Assembly (NCBI RefSeq): GCF_050947875.1
Contig: NC_134576.1
Span: 53,382,255 to 53,446,254, forward strand
DNA length: 64,000 nt
From: Dermacentor variabilis
Taxonomy: Eukaryota; Arthropoda; Arachnida; Ixodida; Ixodidae
Direction of reading: 5' to 3'
Shown here: positions 22,813 through 34,761 of the stretch, in pieces
Layout of the letters: the number at the start of each line of letters is the position of its first letter
Position numbering within the stretch: position 1 is the stretch's first letter
Translations under genes and position numbers: made by a program
The notes under the pieces: generated by a model
Told to the model about the DNA's origin: nothing
Database searches by the model: none
What the model saw: the letters and a program-made list of their open reading frames with translations, nothing else

Positions 22813-23170
22813 CTTAATAAGCCACACACCAAGGCATGTGTCGCAAGCAATACTAGATCAGACGCACGAAGTAAAACATCTGGTCATCTGGCAGAAAAAT
22901 TGTCTGGAGTATAGAACTCGCCTCAAAGCTCCCTTTACGTCGGTGTACCCCGTTCATACAGATTTAAGAAAAAAAAACCAACCTCCTCATAAACGTTCCT
23001 CCCGTATTATCGATGCATTAGCATTTCTCATAATTTTCAACCCCACTGGGGCGCGCAACTGGCCCAAAAGAACACGTCGCCATAAAATCCTGCGGCCCGT
23101 CCGCGGGAGCCCAGTAGGAAAAGCGCGCCGTGCGCAGCCGGCGGGCGAGGACAATCGAGGACGAAAGCGC
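22813..23170. other. Intergenic, nothing recognised
   Basis: A plus-strand frame of 136 codons (22838-23248) crosses into the hairpin repeat that follows. It has no recognisable domain and is regarded as chance. Confidence 0.4.
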
Positions 23171-23275
23171 CGTGAGGAGGAGTGTCGCTACTTTCAAGTT
23201 ATCAAGGGGTTTTACTCACAATTAAAACCCCTCATACTCCCAAAGTAGCGCCAACCACTTCCCCCCTCCTCCGCT
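23171..23275. repeat. Hairpin repeat with GTCGCTACTTT / AAAGTAGCG arms
   Basis: An imperfect palindrome: gaggaggag..gtcgctactttcaag on the left mirrors aaagtagcgcc..cccctcctcc on the right, with an inner aaggggtttta / aaaacccct pair. Related half-motifs occur at 20720-20735 and 25060, so this is probably a small MITE family. Confidence 0.5.
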
Positions 23276-25088
23276 CGGCGCGGCCTCGATGGTGGTGCCG
23301 CCGGGGGTGGGCCTGCCGTAGCAGACGACGGCTAACACACTACGGGAGGAAATCTGGTAGTTCGTTCGTTCGAACGTTCGTTCGAGCCCTGCGGAGCAAT
23401 TTTTTCAATCGAGATCTTGCTTCGTCAATCGGTGACTGGCCTTAAGAACGTTCGTGTTGGGATTGCGGAAGAAATAGAGAAAAGGACCATTATTCAAGGC
23501 GTATTTAAGGCGTAAAACGCGCGCACGTTGAGAGTTCGTGTTGCTGAAACACGACGCAAGCACGCGGTGTGATCAAACATGCGCGTAATTACCAAAGTTT
23601 CAGGTTTTCACAGCATGAAAGTATCCGTACGTGGTTTCGTAGGCTCATTTACGCACCCGCAGGGTACTTTTGTTCGGCCGGCGCGTGAGGGGTTCCGACT
23701 GTCTGCGGTCAGCAATGCCTGGCAACAGGGCCGCTTTATTCATTGCGGGGTGCTTTGGTAATCGTGAAGATAGATGTTTTTTTTTTACAAGTACTGCTCC
23801 AGGAGGGCACATGTAACGGCTAACGGAGACATCTGAAGAGCACGTGACATTACAAAAAGCAGGCGCATACAAAATTGGCTGTCCGCTGTGGCGGACAGCC
23901 CATCTTATACCCCCTTGGCATGAACAGGCTTCGGTGAGCCCAATCCAGCCCTGGTTCTAGCTTTGGTGTGCCCGTTGCAGCTTTGGTGCCCTGGAGGGGT
24001 CGTCAATAATGTGAAATAATGACACGTTGTTACAACTAGTAAATAAAATCTATTGAAGAAATACAATCGCGCAGAGGCGCCAACTTCTAAAGCAGCGCTA
24101 GCACGCCCGGGCGAGAATTATGAAATGCCATCGAGGAATTTACCGGCCCATGTACGACTCTACGATCAAAGTGCACGTTAAACATCCACTGGCGGCCTAG
24201 ATAAAGTTATCCGGAGCCATCCACTATCACAGCTTTAGTCGCTTCGGTACGTTAAAAACGTTAATCACCACAAACCAAATCAATACATGTGGCCGTACAT
24301 TCGAAGCTAAAAGACTGCATCCATAAGTCATAGTGAGCCTTGCAAAAAGCGTCGAGAATGTGCTAACTTCTTGCGGAGTTCAAAACACGCCCTGAATAAT
24401 GTGGCTTCTATGTCACAGGCCAGCTGTAGATGCGTGCACTTTAACCGCAAGAGGAAACCACATGAAACAAAGAGAGCAAATTCAAAAAAAAAACTGAACT
24501 TCAACGCGCGAAAAACCACGCAGAGCATGAACGCATACATTTTTGTGAAGCGGAAGGCGTGAACTAGGCTCAAAAGAAGAGGTTGTGAAGAGCCGTGGCG
24601 CTTACTTCGCAAAGCCGTGCGTTCTTTGCCACTTCCTCGAAGTCAACCCACCCGATCCTGTGAATCTTCTTTTTGCGTTGCGCCCGCCGGATGGAAAATC
24701 AAAAATCTTTTGCTATCGCTGTGTCTGTTACGGCAACCGAAAGCGCAGCAGCACGGCATCGCAATTAAGTTCTCTGCCCTAACACATTCTATTACGTTAA
24801 CGCACTCCGTCAGTCCGCCTGCCGTACTTTTCTCGAATAGGCCCTACAATGGAGGTCAGCACGCGCTGCAAAGAAAAAATATAGAAAAGCACGGCGCCTG
24901 CTCCGCGCTGGAAAGAAAAAAAATATACAAAAGCGCGGCACCTGCTTCCACGTGACACAGATTGGCCAATGGGGGAGCGCAGGAGGCTGGGGTGACAGGA
25001 GGCGTGGAGGAGGAAGCGCCAGTGTGAGCGGGGTGGCGGAAAGGTCTGAGAATGACGCTACTTTTGAAAAATTGACTGGCTTTACTTA
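23276..25088. other. Intergenic with minor repeats
   Basis: No gene recognised. Small features: a ttcg-rich palindromic stretch near 23360-23385; a perfect 10-bp hairpin at 23877-23886 / 23891-23900 (GGCTGTCCGC); and a roughly 44-bp tandem duplication at about 24866-24950 (gaaaagcacggcgcctgctcc, repeated with changes, last base aside). Frames here are short. Confidence 0.4.
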
Positions 25089-25173
25089 CAATACCTACAG
25101 CTGGCGCTCGCCTCCGCCGCATCGCGGCCAACGCGGGATGCCGTGTTTCTACCACAAAGCCTACGTTCGTGCA
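25089..25173 (+). repeat. 85-bp dispersed repeat, copy 1
   Basis: Aligns without gaps to 61889-61973. Both start caatacct and share cagctggcgctcgcctccg, then a run ending gttcgtgca. Upstream, this copy carries a gacgctacttttgaaa motif. Confidence 0.7.
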
Positions 25174-25354
25174 TAGCGTTCACGGCGAGCATATTACGCT
25201 AACCATTTCAGATACTAAGCTCCAGTTGCTGGGAAGCGTGAGAAGCAGTCAGGGATCTTTCAATGCTATCGCGTTCCACTGTTAAAGGCGAAGCTTCAGC
25301 GTCCTTCAAATGTTGTAACTCTCGCTAGAACCATTACAAACTTAATATGCCTAC

Positions 25355-25542
25355 CTCCACCACGTCCTTAACGAGCGGACTGCTTAGCTTGATTTCCACC
25401 ATAGCTGCTCCAGTGTCCTTCCACACGTCCATTTTTCTCAGTTCTGTGAAAAGACGACGACCTTCGAACGTGTCATCATACACCCATGCAACATATGTCT
25501 TTTCCCGGTGTTTCGATGCTATGTCCATGGCTTCGTCGGCCC
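25355..25542 (-). CDS. Candidate internal exon of a host gene
   Basis: A 188-nt open segment is bounded by a TTTCTTACAG acceptor (just above 25542) and a GAG|GTAGGC donor (below 25355). After two bases that complete a codon it encodes ADEAMDIASKHREKTYVAWV followed by a Tyr-Asp-Asp stretch and LFTELRKMDVWKD. Codon usage and composition look like conserved protein. The pattern 'AxEAMDIAxxxxxxYVAWVYDD' is reminiscent of the amino-terminal ligand-binding fold of glutamate-type receptors, but this is only a suggestion. Its entry phase (2 nt) fits the exit phase (1 nt) of the candidate exon at 38309-38438, giving a shared Gly codon. Other exons are not identified. Confidence 0.4.
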
Positions 25543-26703
25543 CTGTAAGAAATTCATATGATCAGCATTGCGTATGTGCCTCATTAGGATACATATCTAT
25601 GATGTACTGTGGGTAATATATCACCGCATATTTCAGCTGTCTAGTGACAATTCTACTTCAGGTAAAGCGCAAAAGCGCTATCTGTAGCGCTGTGTCCTCG
25701 TCTCTTTGTGTCGTGCTAAGTGCTTTTTTGCGCGTTGCCTCAAGTCAAGAGTGCCAACTAGCCGAACAGTTTGTTATTTTAACACTTCTACATTTGTCAA
25801 GCGTTTATTTTTCAAGAATACTAACGTAACTCACAAGCTCAAGTGCAGGTCGTAAAGCCCACCACAGTTGGTGTTTTTGCTTACAGGCGTTGTGTTAAGC
25901 TAAAGCTTACGCGATTACAGTGCAACACGAAATTATTTCTCGGTTAAAATAGAAATTTCTGCTCTGATTCTAAAACAGGGCGCACAACTACAGCGACAGC
26001 GCTCAACTTTGACGTGAAGCTTGTCTGTTGGCGACCGGCCGTCACTACGCACAAATAATGTGAAATTTTCTTTCAATTAGTATCATTGAATGGCTTGGTT
26101 AGCTGTCCAAAGGGCACTCCACGTTTTTAAAAACCGTAGGTGAGCAAATGTAAGTGCTCGTAAGCGTCTACAAAAATTACCTTAAACATACACAGCCAGT
26201 TTTTATTGCTGCGAGATGTTCATCACAAAATGAAATATTTTGTGATATCCTCGTTCGCTGCGCCCGATGCATAATTGCTATTACAATTATATTCTATTCT
26301 CCCGGTAATTCCTATTGATCGGTGAATGCTAGAAATGAACCATATACCTTCAATCATTCACAATAAATGTCGAGGTGTCCGAGGACTCTGATTGTTAAAC
26401 ACCGATGTCGTTAGTGTCAGAAAACGCCTTTCGACGAACCCACTCTGCATATTTAACCCCAAACATGCATCATTCACCGCTAATGTGCATAAATTACGTA
26501 GAATCGTATTCATCGCTTATGATTGTTGTTACGACAGCACCTAGCGCATGTGGAGTCCGCCCGCATATCTTCATGTACGCAGTTTTCAGTATCGGATTCC
26601 GTAAGCTTAAACACGAGTAATTCTTCGGCAAATACCTAACATGGGAATGATCTTTTGAGTTGGCGTAATTTGCTGCATTCTCGTGTGGTTCCCAATTTAT
26701 TAC
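25543..26703. other. Non-coding, possible intron
   Basis: A/T-rich sequence without recognisable genes. If the flanking exon calls are right, it is intronic. A minus-strand frame at 26494-26709 has a possible acceptor, but its phase does not fit the two exon calls. Confidence 0.4.
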
Positions 26704-26860
26704 TGCCATAATACTCTCTCGATGCAGAAGACGACGTGCAGACAGACGATGACGAAGTGTTGTTGCTGGCGTCCTTCGGCCGCCATGTTCTAGTGTCAGC
26801 TGGTGCTTTTAGCATTCGCCTTGCATAAACAACCCTCGTGCTTGTCTACACCTTGCAACA
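26704..26860 (+). repeat. 5' LTR of element C
   Basis: About 157 bp. It shares a central block beginning ccatgttctagtgtcagctg with 34585-34737, followed by cattcgccttgcataaacaa. The outer third is diverged. Confidence 0.7.
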
Positions 26861-26863
26861 TTT

Positions 26864-26875
26864 TGGTAGACGTGC
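26864..26875 (+). promoter_or_regulatory. Degenerate primer-binding site of element C
   Basis: TGGTAGACGTGC, 3 nt after the LTR, differs at two positions from the site in B and D. Confidence 0.5.
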
Positions 26876-26949
26876 GAGGTACTAATGCGGAGCTCCGCAG
26901 TGGTCGCCACATGAGCCCTGACACGATGATCAACAGCCAAAGCGCCACA

Positions 26950-28098
26950 ATGACTGACCGTCCACCTCCAGGGCCGTAGACTCTGCCCTTCGTCGTGTTG
27001 TCCCAGTCTCGAGATCCAGGGACCTTCAATTGCATCGATGGTACGGATGTTGAACACTGGATTTCATCGTATAATCGTGTAAGCGACAGTAATCGGTGGG
27101 ACACAACGCTAACGCTAGCGAATGTGATATTATACTTCTGAAACACCGCACTAGCATGGAACGAGACCCACGTACACGACCTAACGAGTTGTGACGTCTG
27201 CAAGCAGAAGCTTCTAGACCTCGCTCTAAAGCCGTTGGGCCGTCAGCTGGCCGCGAAGAAGGAGCTATCGACCCTTCCTCAAACGTCAGCAAAATCTTAC
27301 GTGGCATATATTATTTAAGATGTCCTCGCGCTCTGTCCGAAAGCTGACGAAGACATGAACGAGACTGACAAGATTGGCCACATCCTGAATGACATAGCAG
27401 ATGAAGCATTCAACATGCTTATCGTCAAGAACTATGATTCGGTGGACGCGATCACAAAGAAGTGCCACACTTTCGAACTGATGAAGAGTCGTCGCATTAC
27501 GCAGCAGTTAAACAGGCTACCAAATACAGCTTCGACATCTTCGTGCGAAGAACAATCACGTGGACCTTCTCTGTGTAAACGAGAAAATTGGATGCGGCTG
27601 GTTCGTCGCGAACTCGAAGGCATGTCTCCCGCCGTTCCTCGTCAGCGTTGCCCAGACAACGCATGTTCTGTATCGCTTATATAGGCCGTTGTCTGAGCAT
27701 AATAAACTGAAGCATGCTGCCTCTGTCCCATTCATGATGCCGCTGTCAGGGCCGTCCCTGCCTGCTTCCCCGTTTTCAGCGGTTCCAACACGCCGTCATA
27801 ACCCAGCCGACTGAAGAACGCCGGACGATAGGCCAATCTGTATTATTTGCTCGAGTGTTGGGCATATCGCTCGTCATTACCACAGTCATTGGTCATCGCT
27901 CCCTAGATGGAGCTTCCCATCCGACCGTCCCGATCCAGGTTCTCTCTGTTTTTGTGTGCGTTCTTCATCTACGAATGCCGACAACTTACCTCCGACCTTC
28001 CGAACCAGCCGGCCATCATCGCCCCTAAGTCGTCAGCCTCGTCTCGCCACAGGCCCAACCATCCTCTTCCCCCGGCATTCTTGCCACAAGAAAACTAG
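26950..28098 (+). pseudogene. Element C gag remnant
   Basis: The frame starts at ATG 26950 (MTDRPPPGP) and is interrupted early by stops. Capsid-like sequence includes DGTDVEHWISSYNRV, and later DKIGHILNDIADEAFNMLIV, which parallels element A gag. The zinc knuckle at about 27848-27890 reads CIICSSVGHIARHY: the last Cys of CX2CX4HX4C is changed to Tyr. The frame ends GAA-AAC-TAG at 28096-28098, as in the other three elements. Confidence 0.75.
28088..28098 (+). promoter_or_regulatory. Candidate -1 frameshift site at gag end (element C)
   Basis: AAGAAAACTAG: gag ends GAA-AAC-TAG; the -1 frame AGA-AAA-CTA (RKLVGTAPGG) is open into the protease. Confidence 0.5.
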
Positions 28099-28842
28099 TC
28101 GGTACAGCCCCCGGAGGTGACGCTGCATCAACGACCCGGCCAGCAAATAGTCTGATAACATTGCCTACCCTTGGAAGTATACTAGACGAAGAGGTAGATG
28201 GAGTCCCAGTGAAGTCTCTCGTCGACACCGGTGCACAGATGTCTGTAATGAGTGCCGCCCTTCGCAAAAGACTGAGAAAGGTCCTCACGCCTGCCGTACT
28301 GCGCACAGTACGCGTTGCTGAGAGCAGTACGCCACCGGTTGTCGGCACGTGTACAGCACGAGTAACGATTGCTGGCCGCCAAACCACCGTCAATCTTATT
28401 GTGCTAGAGTGCTGTCCGCATGCCCTGATTTTGAGACGGGACTTTCTTTCTACCCATTCTGAGCTACAGGTGCCGTGCAGCTGTAACTTCCTTCTGGCGC
28501 TACCTTATTTCTCACGCACATCATCCCTCTCTGTTCTGCCGAATTCGCCCGATTGCCGAAACTACTGTACATTTTAACGCTTGACCAGACGTTCCTGATG
28601 GCGCCTACATCGTCTCTCTGCTTGTCTACGTTATTCTACAGTATGGTGTCGAGTACCATTGTCAGCAATGTCGATAATTTTACTTGGCATCTCATTCTTA
28701 ACGTTGGGTTTGTTGCACATGTTCTTCTGGGTAACATGATAGTGGCTCGTATTGACAGCTGTGCACGAGTATGACATATCTCCGCTCGCGCCCACTACTT
28801 CTGCCTCTGTAAGCCCTATCGCAAGCCCTCTTTAAGCCCTAT
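28089..28842 (+). pseudogene. Element C pol part 1: protease
   Basis: In the -1 frame after gag. The protease catalytic motif is intact (SLVDTGAQMSVMS, about 28215-28255), followed by a flap/core region with GTCTARVTIAGRQTT and ILRRDFLSTHS. Beyond 28480 the frame is broken, but residual similarity to the protease-RT linker of element A continues to the LINE insertion point at 28842. Confidence 0.75.
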
Positions 28843-31104
28843 GCCCGGGTTAGCGCAGAGTATAAAGTCTATTTCATTTCGACTGGCGAGTCTAGAAATG
28901 AAATAGACTTTATACTCTGCGCTAACCCTGTCATCATACAATATGTGGACGTGATCGGCAAGGTGCGCTGCAGTGACCATAGGATGGTAAGAACTCGAAT
29001 TAGCCTAGTCTTGAGGAGGGAACGGAAGAAACTGGTACATAAGAAGCCGATCAATGGGTTTAGCGATAAAAGGGAAAATAGAGGAATTCCGGATCAAGTT
29101 ACAGAACAGGTGTTCGGGCTTAGCTCAGGAAGAGGACGTTAGTGTTGAACACATGAACGACAATGTTATGGGCATCATTAAGGAATGTGCAATGGAAGTC
29201 GGTGGTAACTCTGTTAGACAGGATGCCAGTAAGCTACAGTAAGAGACGAAAGAAGTCATCAAGAAACGCCAATGTATGAAAGCCTCTAACCCTACAGCTA
29301 GAATAGAACTGGCAAAACTTTCCAAGTTAATCAACAAGCGTAAGACAGCTGACATAATCAAGTATAATATGGATAGAATTGAACATATTCTCAGGAAAGG
29401 AGTGAGCCTAAAAGCAGTGAAGAAGTAACTAGGAATTGGTAAGAACCAGTTGTGTGCGTTAAGAGACAAAGCCGGGAATATCATTACTAATATGGATGAG
29501 GTAGTTCAAGTGGCTGAGGAGTTCTATAGAGATTTATACAGTACCAGTGGCACCCACGAAGATAATGGAAGAGAGAATAGTTTAGAGGAATTCGAAATCC
29601 CACACGTAACGCCGGAAGAAGGAAAGAAAACCTTGGGAGCTATGCAAAGGGGGAAGGCAGCTGCGGAGGATCAGGTAACAGCAGATTTGTTGAAGGACGG
29701 CGGGCAGATTGTTCTAGAAAAACCGGCCACCCTGCATACGCAATGCCTCATGACTTCAAGCGTACCGGAATCTTGGAAGAACGGTCAAATAATCTCAATC
29801 CATAAATAAGTGTACGCCAAAGACTTGAAAAATTATAGATCGATCAGCTTACTGTCCATTGCCTACAAAGTATTTACTAAGGTAATTGCAAATAGAATCA
29901 GGAACACCGTAAACTTCCGTCAACCAAAGGACCAGGCAGGATTCCGTAAAGGCTACTCAACAATAAACCCTATTCACACTATCAATCAGGTGATAGAGAA
30001 ATGTGCGGAATATAACCAACCCGTATATTTAGCTTTCATTGATTACGAGAAAGCGTTTGATTCAGTCGAAACCTCAGCAGTCATGGAGGCAGTACGGAAT
30101 CAGGGTGTAGAAAAGCCGTATGTAAAAATACTGATACATATCTATAGCGGTTCCACAGCCACCGTAGTCCTTCATAAAGAAAGCAACAAAATCCCACTAA
30201 AGAAAGACGTCACGCAAGGAGATACAATCTCTCCAATGCTATTCACAGCGTGTTTACAGGAGGTATTCAGAGACCTGGATTGGGAAGAATTGGGGATAAG
30301 AGTTAATGGAGAATACCTTAGTAACTTGCGATTCGCTGATATTGCCTTGCTTAGTAACTCAGGGGACCAATTCCAATGCACGCTCACTGACCAGGAGAGG
30401 CAAACCAGAAGGGTGGGTCTAAAATTTATCTGCAGGAAACTAAAGTAATCTTTAACAGTCTCGGAAGAGAACAGCAGTTTACTATAGGTAGTGAGGCACT
30501 GGAAGTGGTAATGGAATACATTTGCTTAGGACAGGTAGTGACTGCAGATCCGGATCATGAGACTAAAATAATCAGCAGAATAAGAATGGGCTGAGGTGCG
30601 TTTGGCAGGCATTCTCAGATCATGAACAGCAACAGCAGGTTGCCACTATTCCTCAAGAGAAAAGTTTATAACAGCTGTGTCTTACCAGTACTCACGTACG
30701 GAGCAGAAACCTGGAGGCTTACGAAAATGGTTCTACTTAAATCGAGGACGACGCAACGAGCTACGGAAAGAAGAATTATGGGGTAACCTTAAGGGATAAG
30801 AAATAAGCAGATTGAGTTAGGGATGAAACGCGAGTTAATGGCATCTTAGTTGAAATCAAGAAAAAGAAATGGACATGGGCAGGACATGCAATGAGGAGGG
30901 AAGGTAACCGATGGTCATTAAGGGTTTACGGAATTGATTCCAAGGGAAAGGAAGCGTAACAGGGGGCGGCAGAAAGTTAGGTGGACGGATGAGAATTAAG
31001 ATGTCTGCAGGGACGACATGGCAACAATTAGTACATGGCCGGGGTAGTTGAAGAAGTATGGGAGAGGCCTTTGCCCTGCAGTGGGCGTAACCAGGCTGAT
31101 GATG
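28843..31104 (+). mobile_element. RTE-clade LINE copy 1, 5'-truncated with 5' inversion
   Basis: Flanked by a perfect 9-bp target duplication AAGCCCTAT (28834-28842 and 31105-31113). The 5' end carries a 34-bp inverted segment: 28847-28880 is the exact reverse complement of 28895-28928, as expected of twin priming. The body encodes a broken RT: FRKGYST, AFIDYEKAFDSVETS, and FAD at 30332-30340, where the second catalytic Asp is missing (FAD-IALL). The 3' end is a short TGATGATGA tail. It is similar to LINE copy 2, so the two form an inverted pair. Confidence 0.88.
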
Positions 31105-31608
31105 AAGCCCTATCGTCACGTGTTCCCGTTCGACTTCGTCACCTGACCACGACGTCCACTAAACGATCGCTACAGGCCTCTCTCCAGCTCAAACTAAAGA
31201 CGTTAGGCGCATTCTATTCAGTTACCGCGATATTTTTGATTTTGATGACCGCGCGCTCGGCCAGAGAGCAGCAGTCACTCATTGGATTCACACTGGCGAC
31301 GCAAGTCTAGTCCATCGCCGCTCCCACCACGTGTCTGCTGCAGAGCGCAGACAAGTCCCGAAGGTGCTGAAGAAGATTATCATTGAGCCTTCCGCTTGCC
31401 CGTGGGTTTCACCAGTAGTCCTGATCAAGAAAAAAGACAACACGTGGAGATTTTGCCTTGATTTTCGCCACCTGAACAAGATCACCAGGAAGGACGTGAA
31501 TCCATTGCGTCGTATTGATGATGCACTTCACTGACATGGGGCGAAATATTTTTCATCAATTGAACTCCCGCTAGGTCTACTGCCAGATCGTTGTTGAGAA
31601 GTATGAAG
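31105..31608 (+). pseudogene. Element C pol part 2: RT N-terminal half
   Basis: After the LINE, pol resumes with HRRSHHVSAAERRQV and the RT block VVLIKKKDNTWRFCLDFRHL. A stop occurs at 31532-31534, and the frame degrades before the next insertion near 31608. Confidence 0.75.
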
Positions 31609-32370
31609 TCAAGTCAAGTTTATTGTTTGTTGCATGTACGAGAAGCTGGCTTACATATATACAGCATGAGGAGGTGCCTGAGCGAGAAACTGCCAGGGGG
31701 ACGTCCTATCATTAGTGAGTACATAAGAGAATTAGAGCAGCAAGTAGAAGGCGAACAAACAAACAGAACAAAATAAAACGCGTCAACAAATACAATTCGT
31801 AGGCAAGAAGCTTAATGAATAGAAAAGAATTAGGTATGTATTAACAACAGCGCTATGCAATAACATAACAGTAAATAATCATAAGCAGCAATATCTAGTA
31901 ATATGCAGAAAAAATTTGGCTCTTCTACACATTACTAAGAAAGAAAAATATAGTGTTTTAGAGAAATATGAAGCCTACCGATACAATAATAAAAGTAACC
32001 TAAGAAAATCTAATAATTATGATAATTTGTATATCACAAATGAAAAAATGGTTTTATAATGTGTTTAAGAAGCTGCAATGAAAGAGATGACTTATCTATA
32101 GGTATGCGATTCCGAAGTGAAATACCATAGAAGCGAAGCGTAAATTTTCCATAGTTGGATTTGATCTTAGGTAAGAGAAGAATATTGCTTATGAAAATCT
32201 GGTATTATTTTTCTTCATGAGGTTATCAAAAGGAAGGCTTTCTAATGATATTTCACGTTGAAACAGACGGAATGTGATGAGTGACAACTTTTGATAGAAC
32301 AACTGTTGCATGGGCAAAACGTTAAGATGTTGATCATAACATGGCAGCTTTTATTACGCTGACTTAATTC
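31609..32370 (-). mobile_element. LINE 3'-end fragment (antisense)
   Basis: About 760 bp of A/T-rich sequence interrupts RT. Its left edge, tcaagtcaagtttattg, read on the minus strand is an AATAAACTTGACTTGA-type 3' terminus common in arthropod non-LTR elements. No RT frame is retained, so clade assignment is not possible. The right boundary is approximate, set by where RT similarity (a MPCGL-like stretch) resumes. Confidence 0.4.
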
Positions 32371-34544
32371 ACCGGCATGCCCTGCGGGCTTTGAAATGCC
32401 CCAGTGTCGTTGGAAAGAATGATATACACACTTCTCCAAGGCTAGAAGTGGACCATCTGTCTGTTATCTCGACGGCGTAACCGTTTTTGTTCCAAACTTT
32501 GAAACCCACATTGAGCGTTTCGCGACTGCTCGTGCTGTGTTTCGCGCAGCGAAACTTTAGCTCAACTCGTCGAAGTGTCACTACGTCGGGAAATAACGGT
32601 TGTCGCGCTCCTTGTAAACGACAATGGAATTTCACCTTACCCAGCCAAAATTCGAGCCGTGCAAGACTCTCCTGTGCCATGCTCAGTTATGTCCGTTCGC
32701 AGCGTCATAGGCTTATGCTGGTACTTTCGTCACTTTGTTCAAAATTTTGCTTAAGTTGTGGGCCACCTCAGCGAGCTTTTAAAGTATGACGTTGCTTTCG
32801 CGTGGAAATACTGGCAAGCCGAAGTCTTCACAACACTTATCAGACTCTTCACGAGCGCCCCAATCTAGCCCATTTTGACCCTCCAGCACCTACTGAAATC
32901 CGCAGAGATGCTAGTGGTCACGGGATCGGAGCTGTTCTTTCCCATGTTCAACGTGGTCAAGAGTGCGCTTTCGCAAGCCGTCTTCTGTCCACGGCCGAGC
33001 GCAACTATTCTTTCACGCAGCGAGAGTGCCTAGCGCTGGTTTGGGCGATAGCAAAGTTTAGCCCATACCTATCTGGTCGCCATCTTCGCGCAATTACCGA
33101 CCACCGCATACTCTGCTGGCTCTCCTCGTTGAAGGACCCTACAGGGCGTCTTGGACTTTGGGCATTGCGCTTGCAAGAGTACACTTTCCCTGTAGTGTAC
33201 AAACCCGCCCGTTTGCATCAGGGTGCTCATTGCTTGTCCCACCAACCTCATTGCCCACCGGAAGCCACAGACCTCGAATCCGACACCATCGTTATGCCCA
33301 TCTCAGGCTTCCTCAACATTGGCAATGAACAGCGCCATGCTCTTTTTCTGCGAGCCATCATAGATCAGGTAAGCTTGCCAACTCCTGATCCTTTCGTGCT
33401 TCTCTTCTGCACGTCAGACGGAGACCTGTACAAACGCAACTTCCGCCCTGATGGTGCTGACCTACTGCTGGCACTACCGGGGCACCTTCAACGCACCGTG
33501 CTTCGACAACTGCACGAAGCACCCACCACTGGGCATCTCGGTGTTAGCCACATCTTTGACCGAGTCCGGTGCTGTTTCTTCAAGCCCGACCTCTACCGCT
33601 TTGTGCGCCGGTATGTGACTGCTTGCGAAATATGCAAACGCCGGAAGCCCTCTCTGATGGCTCCAGCTGGGCGTTTACAACCCAGCGATATCCCCACTGA
33701 GCCATTCTTTTGCGTGGGACTCGACCTACTTAGCCCTTTCCTTTTCTCAACTAAGGGTAACAAATGGGTTGCGATTGCACCGGATTAGGCCACGTGATTC
33801 GTTAGTACGAGAGCTCTGCCAACAAGTTGTGCCAGTGACGTCACGGATTTCCTCCAACACAACGTCATCCTGCACTACGGTGCTCCACCTCAGCTCACCA
33901 CGGATTGCGAATGTTTTTTCTTGTCAAAGGTCATTGCTGATATCTTCCGCCTATGCTTTACTTAGCATCAAAACGCCACTGGCTACAATCCACAGACGAA
34001 CGGTCTCACAAAGCACCTGAACAGAACGCTTGTCGACAGGCTAGGTATGTACGTTTCTCCAGACAACCGGGGCTCGGACGTCACTCCGCGATGTGTCACC
34101 TTCGCGTAAAAATCGTCTCGCCATGACACTACTGCTTACTCGCCGTTGTATCTACTGTTTGGCTATGATCCCGTTTTGCCCCTGGACACTTTACTCCCAC
34201 AAGGTACAGAGTCGCACACTGCCTATGCCCGCGATGCGCTTTCTATGGCAGCACAGGCCCCCGCTCGCCTCACTGATTCTCTGGCTGTCGAGAAGTCCCG
34301 TTACGATACGCACCATGTGGACGTGCAGTATTCACCTCGTCCTCTGTGGACACCATCTCGTCTTGTAGGCTTATTGGAAAAACTGTGGCAATATTCAGGT
34401 CCCTATCGAATCCTGCGACAGCTTTTGAATGTCACGTACGCGATTGCTCCAGGAAAGGCAAGCCCGTCATCCGTACAGCCAAGAGCCAATGTTGTTCATG
34501 TATCCCGTTTAAAGCCTTACGTGTGTGGCTTTGCCGAGCCATAA
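32371..34544 (+). pseudogene. Element C pol part 3: RT C-half, RNase H, integrase
   Basis: The RT active site at 32465-32476 reads YLDG (second Asp lost). RNase H (about 32860-33240) keeps RRDASG, QRECLA and ITDHR acidic residues. Integrase (33420-34540) keeps the HHCC-type zinc finger (TGHLGVS..CEICKRRK), then a stop after GNKWVAIAPD. The frame recovers to end VVHVSRLKPYVCGFAEP at 34544. Frameshifts and stops are frequent. Confidence 0.8.
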
Positions 34545-34550
34545 TCCCTT

Positions 34551-34565
34551 GCGTCGGGTCGACTT
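34551..34565 (+). promoter_or_regulatory. Degenerate hairpin upstream of 3' LTR (element C)
   Basis: GCGTCGGGTCGACTT retains a four-base stem (GTCG/CGAC) around GGT, at the position of the 6-3-6 hairpin of A, B and D. Confidence 0.4.
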
Positions 34566-34584
34566 TCCAACCCTGGTGCCGTAT

Positions 34585-34737
34585 TGTCGCAATCCAGAAC
34601 AGGAAGTGCACACAAGATACGATGACGAAGAAGCGTTGCTGCTGGGGTGCTTCAGGCGCCATGTTCTAGTGTCAGCTGGAGCCTTCAGCATTCGCCTTGC
34701 ATAAACAATATACGTGCATGTCTCAGCCACGCTACCA
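34585..34737 (+). repeat. 3' LTR of element C
   Basis: About 153 bp, starts tgtcgcaatcc. It shares the central block with 26704-26860. The right end is uncertain by a few bases. Confidence 0.7.
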
Positions 34738-34761
34738 TTTCTATCCCCAGACCCAATTTTA

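Larger units (their letters stand above)
26704..34737 (+). mobile_element. Ty3/gypsy LTR retrotransposon C with nested LINEs
   Basis: 5' LTR 26704-26860, PBS 26864-26875, gag 26950-28098, pol 28089-34544 in three pieces, 3' LTR 34585-34737. Two non-LTR elements split pol: an RTE LINE (28843-31104) between protease and RT, and an antisense LINE 3' fragment (about 31609-32370) inside RT. Gag and protease resemble element A. Coding is heavily mutated and the LTRs are clearly more diverged than in B or D, so this is probably the oldest of the four. Target duplication is not clear. Confidence 0.85.

Noticed and set aside
22838..23248. 136-codon plus-strand frame
   Set aside because: It runs into a hairpin repeat and has no domain or splice support.
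26494..26709. Minus-strand frame with splice-like ends as a third host exon
   Set aside because: Its entry phase does not fit the exons at 38309-38438 and 25355-25542, and the peptide is unrecognised.
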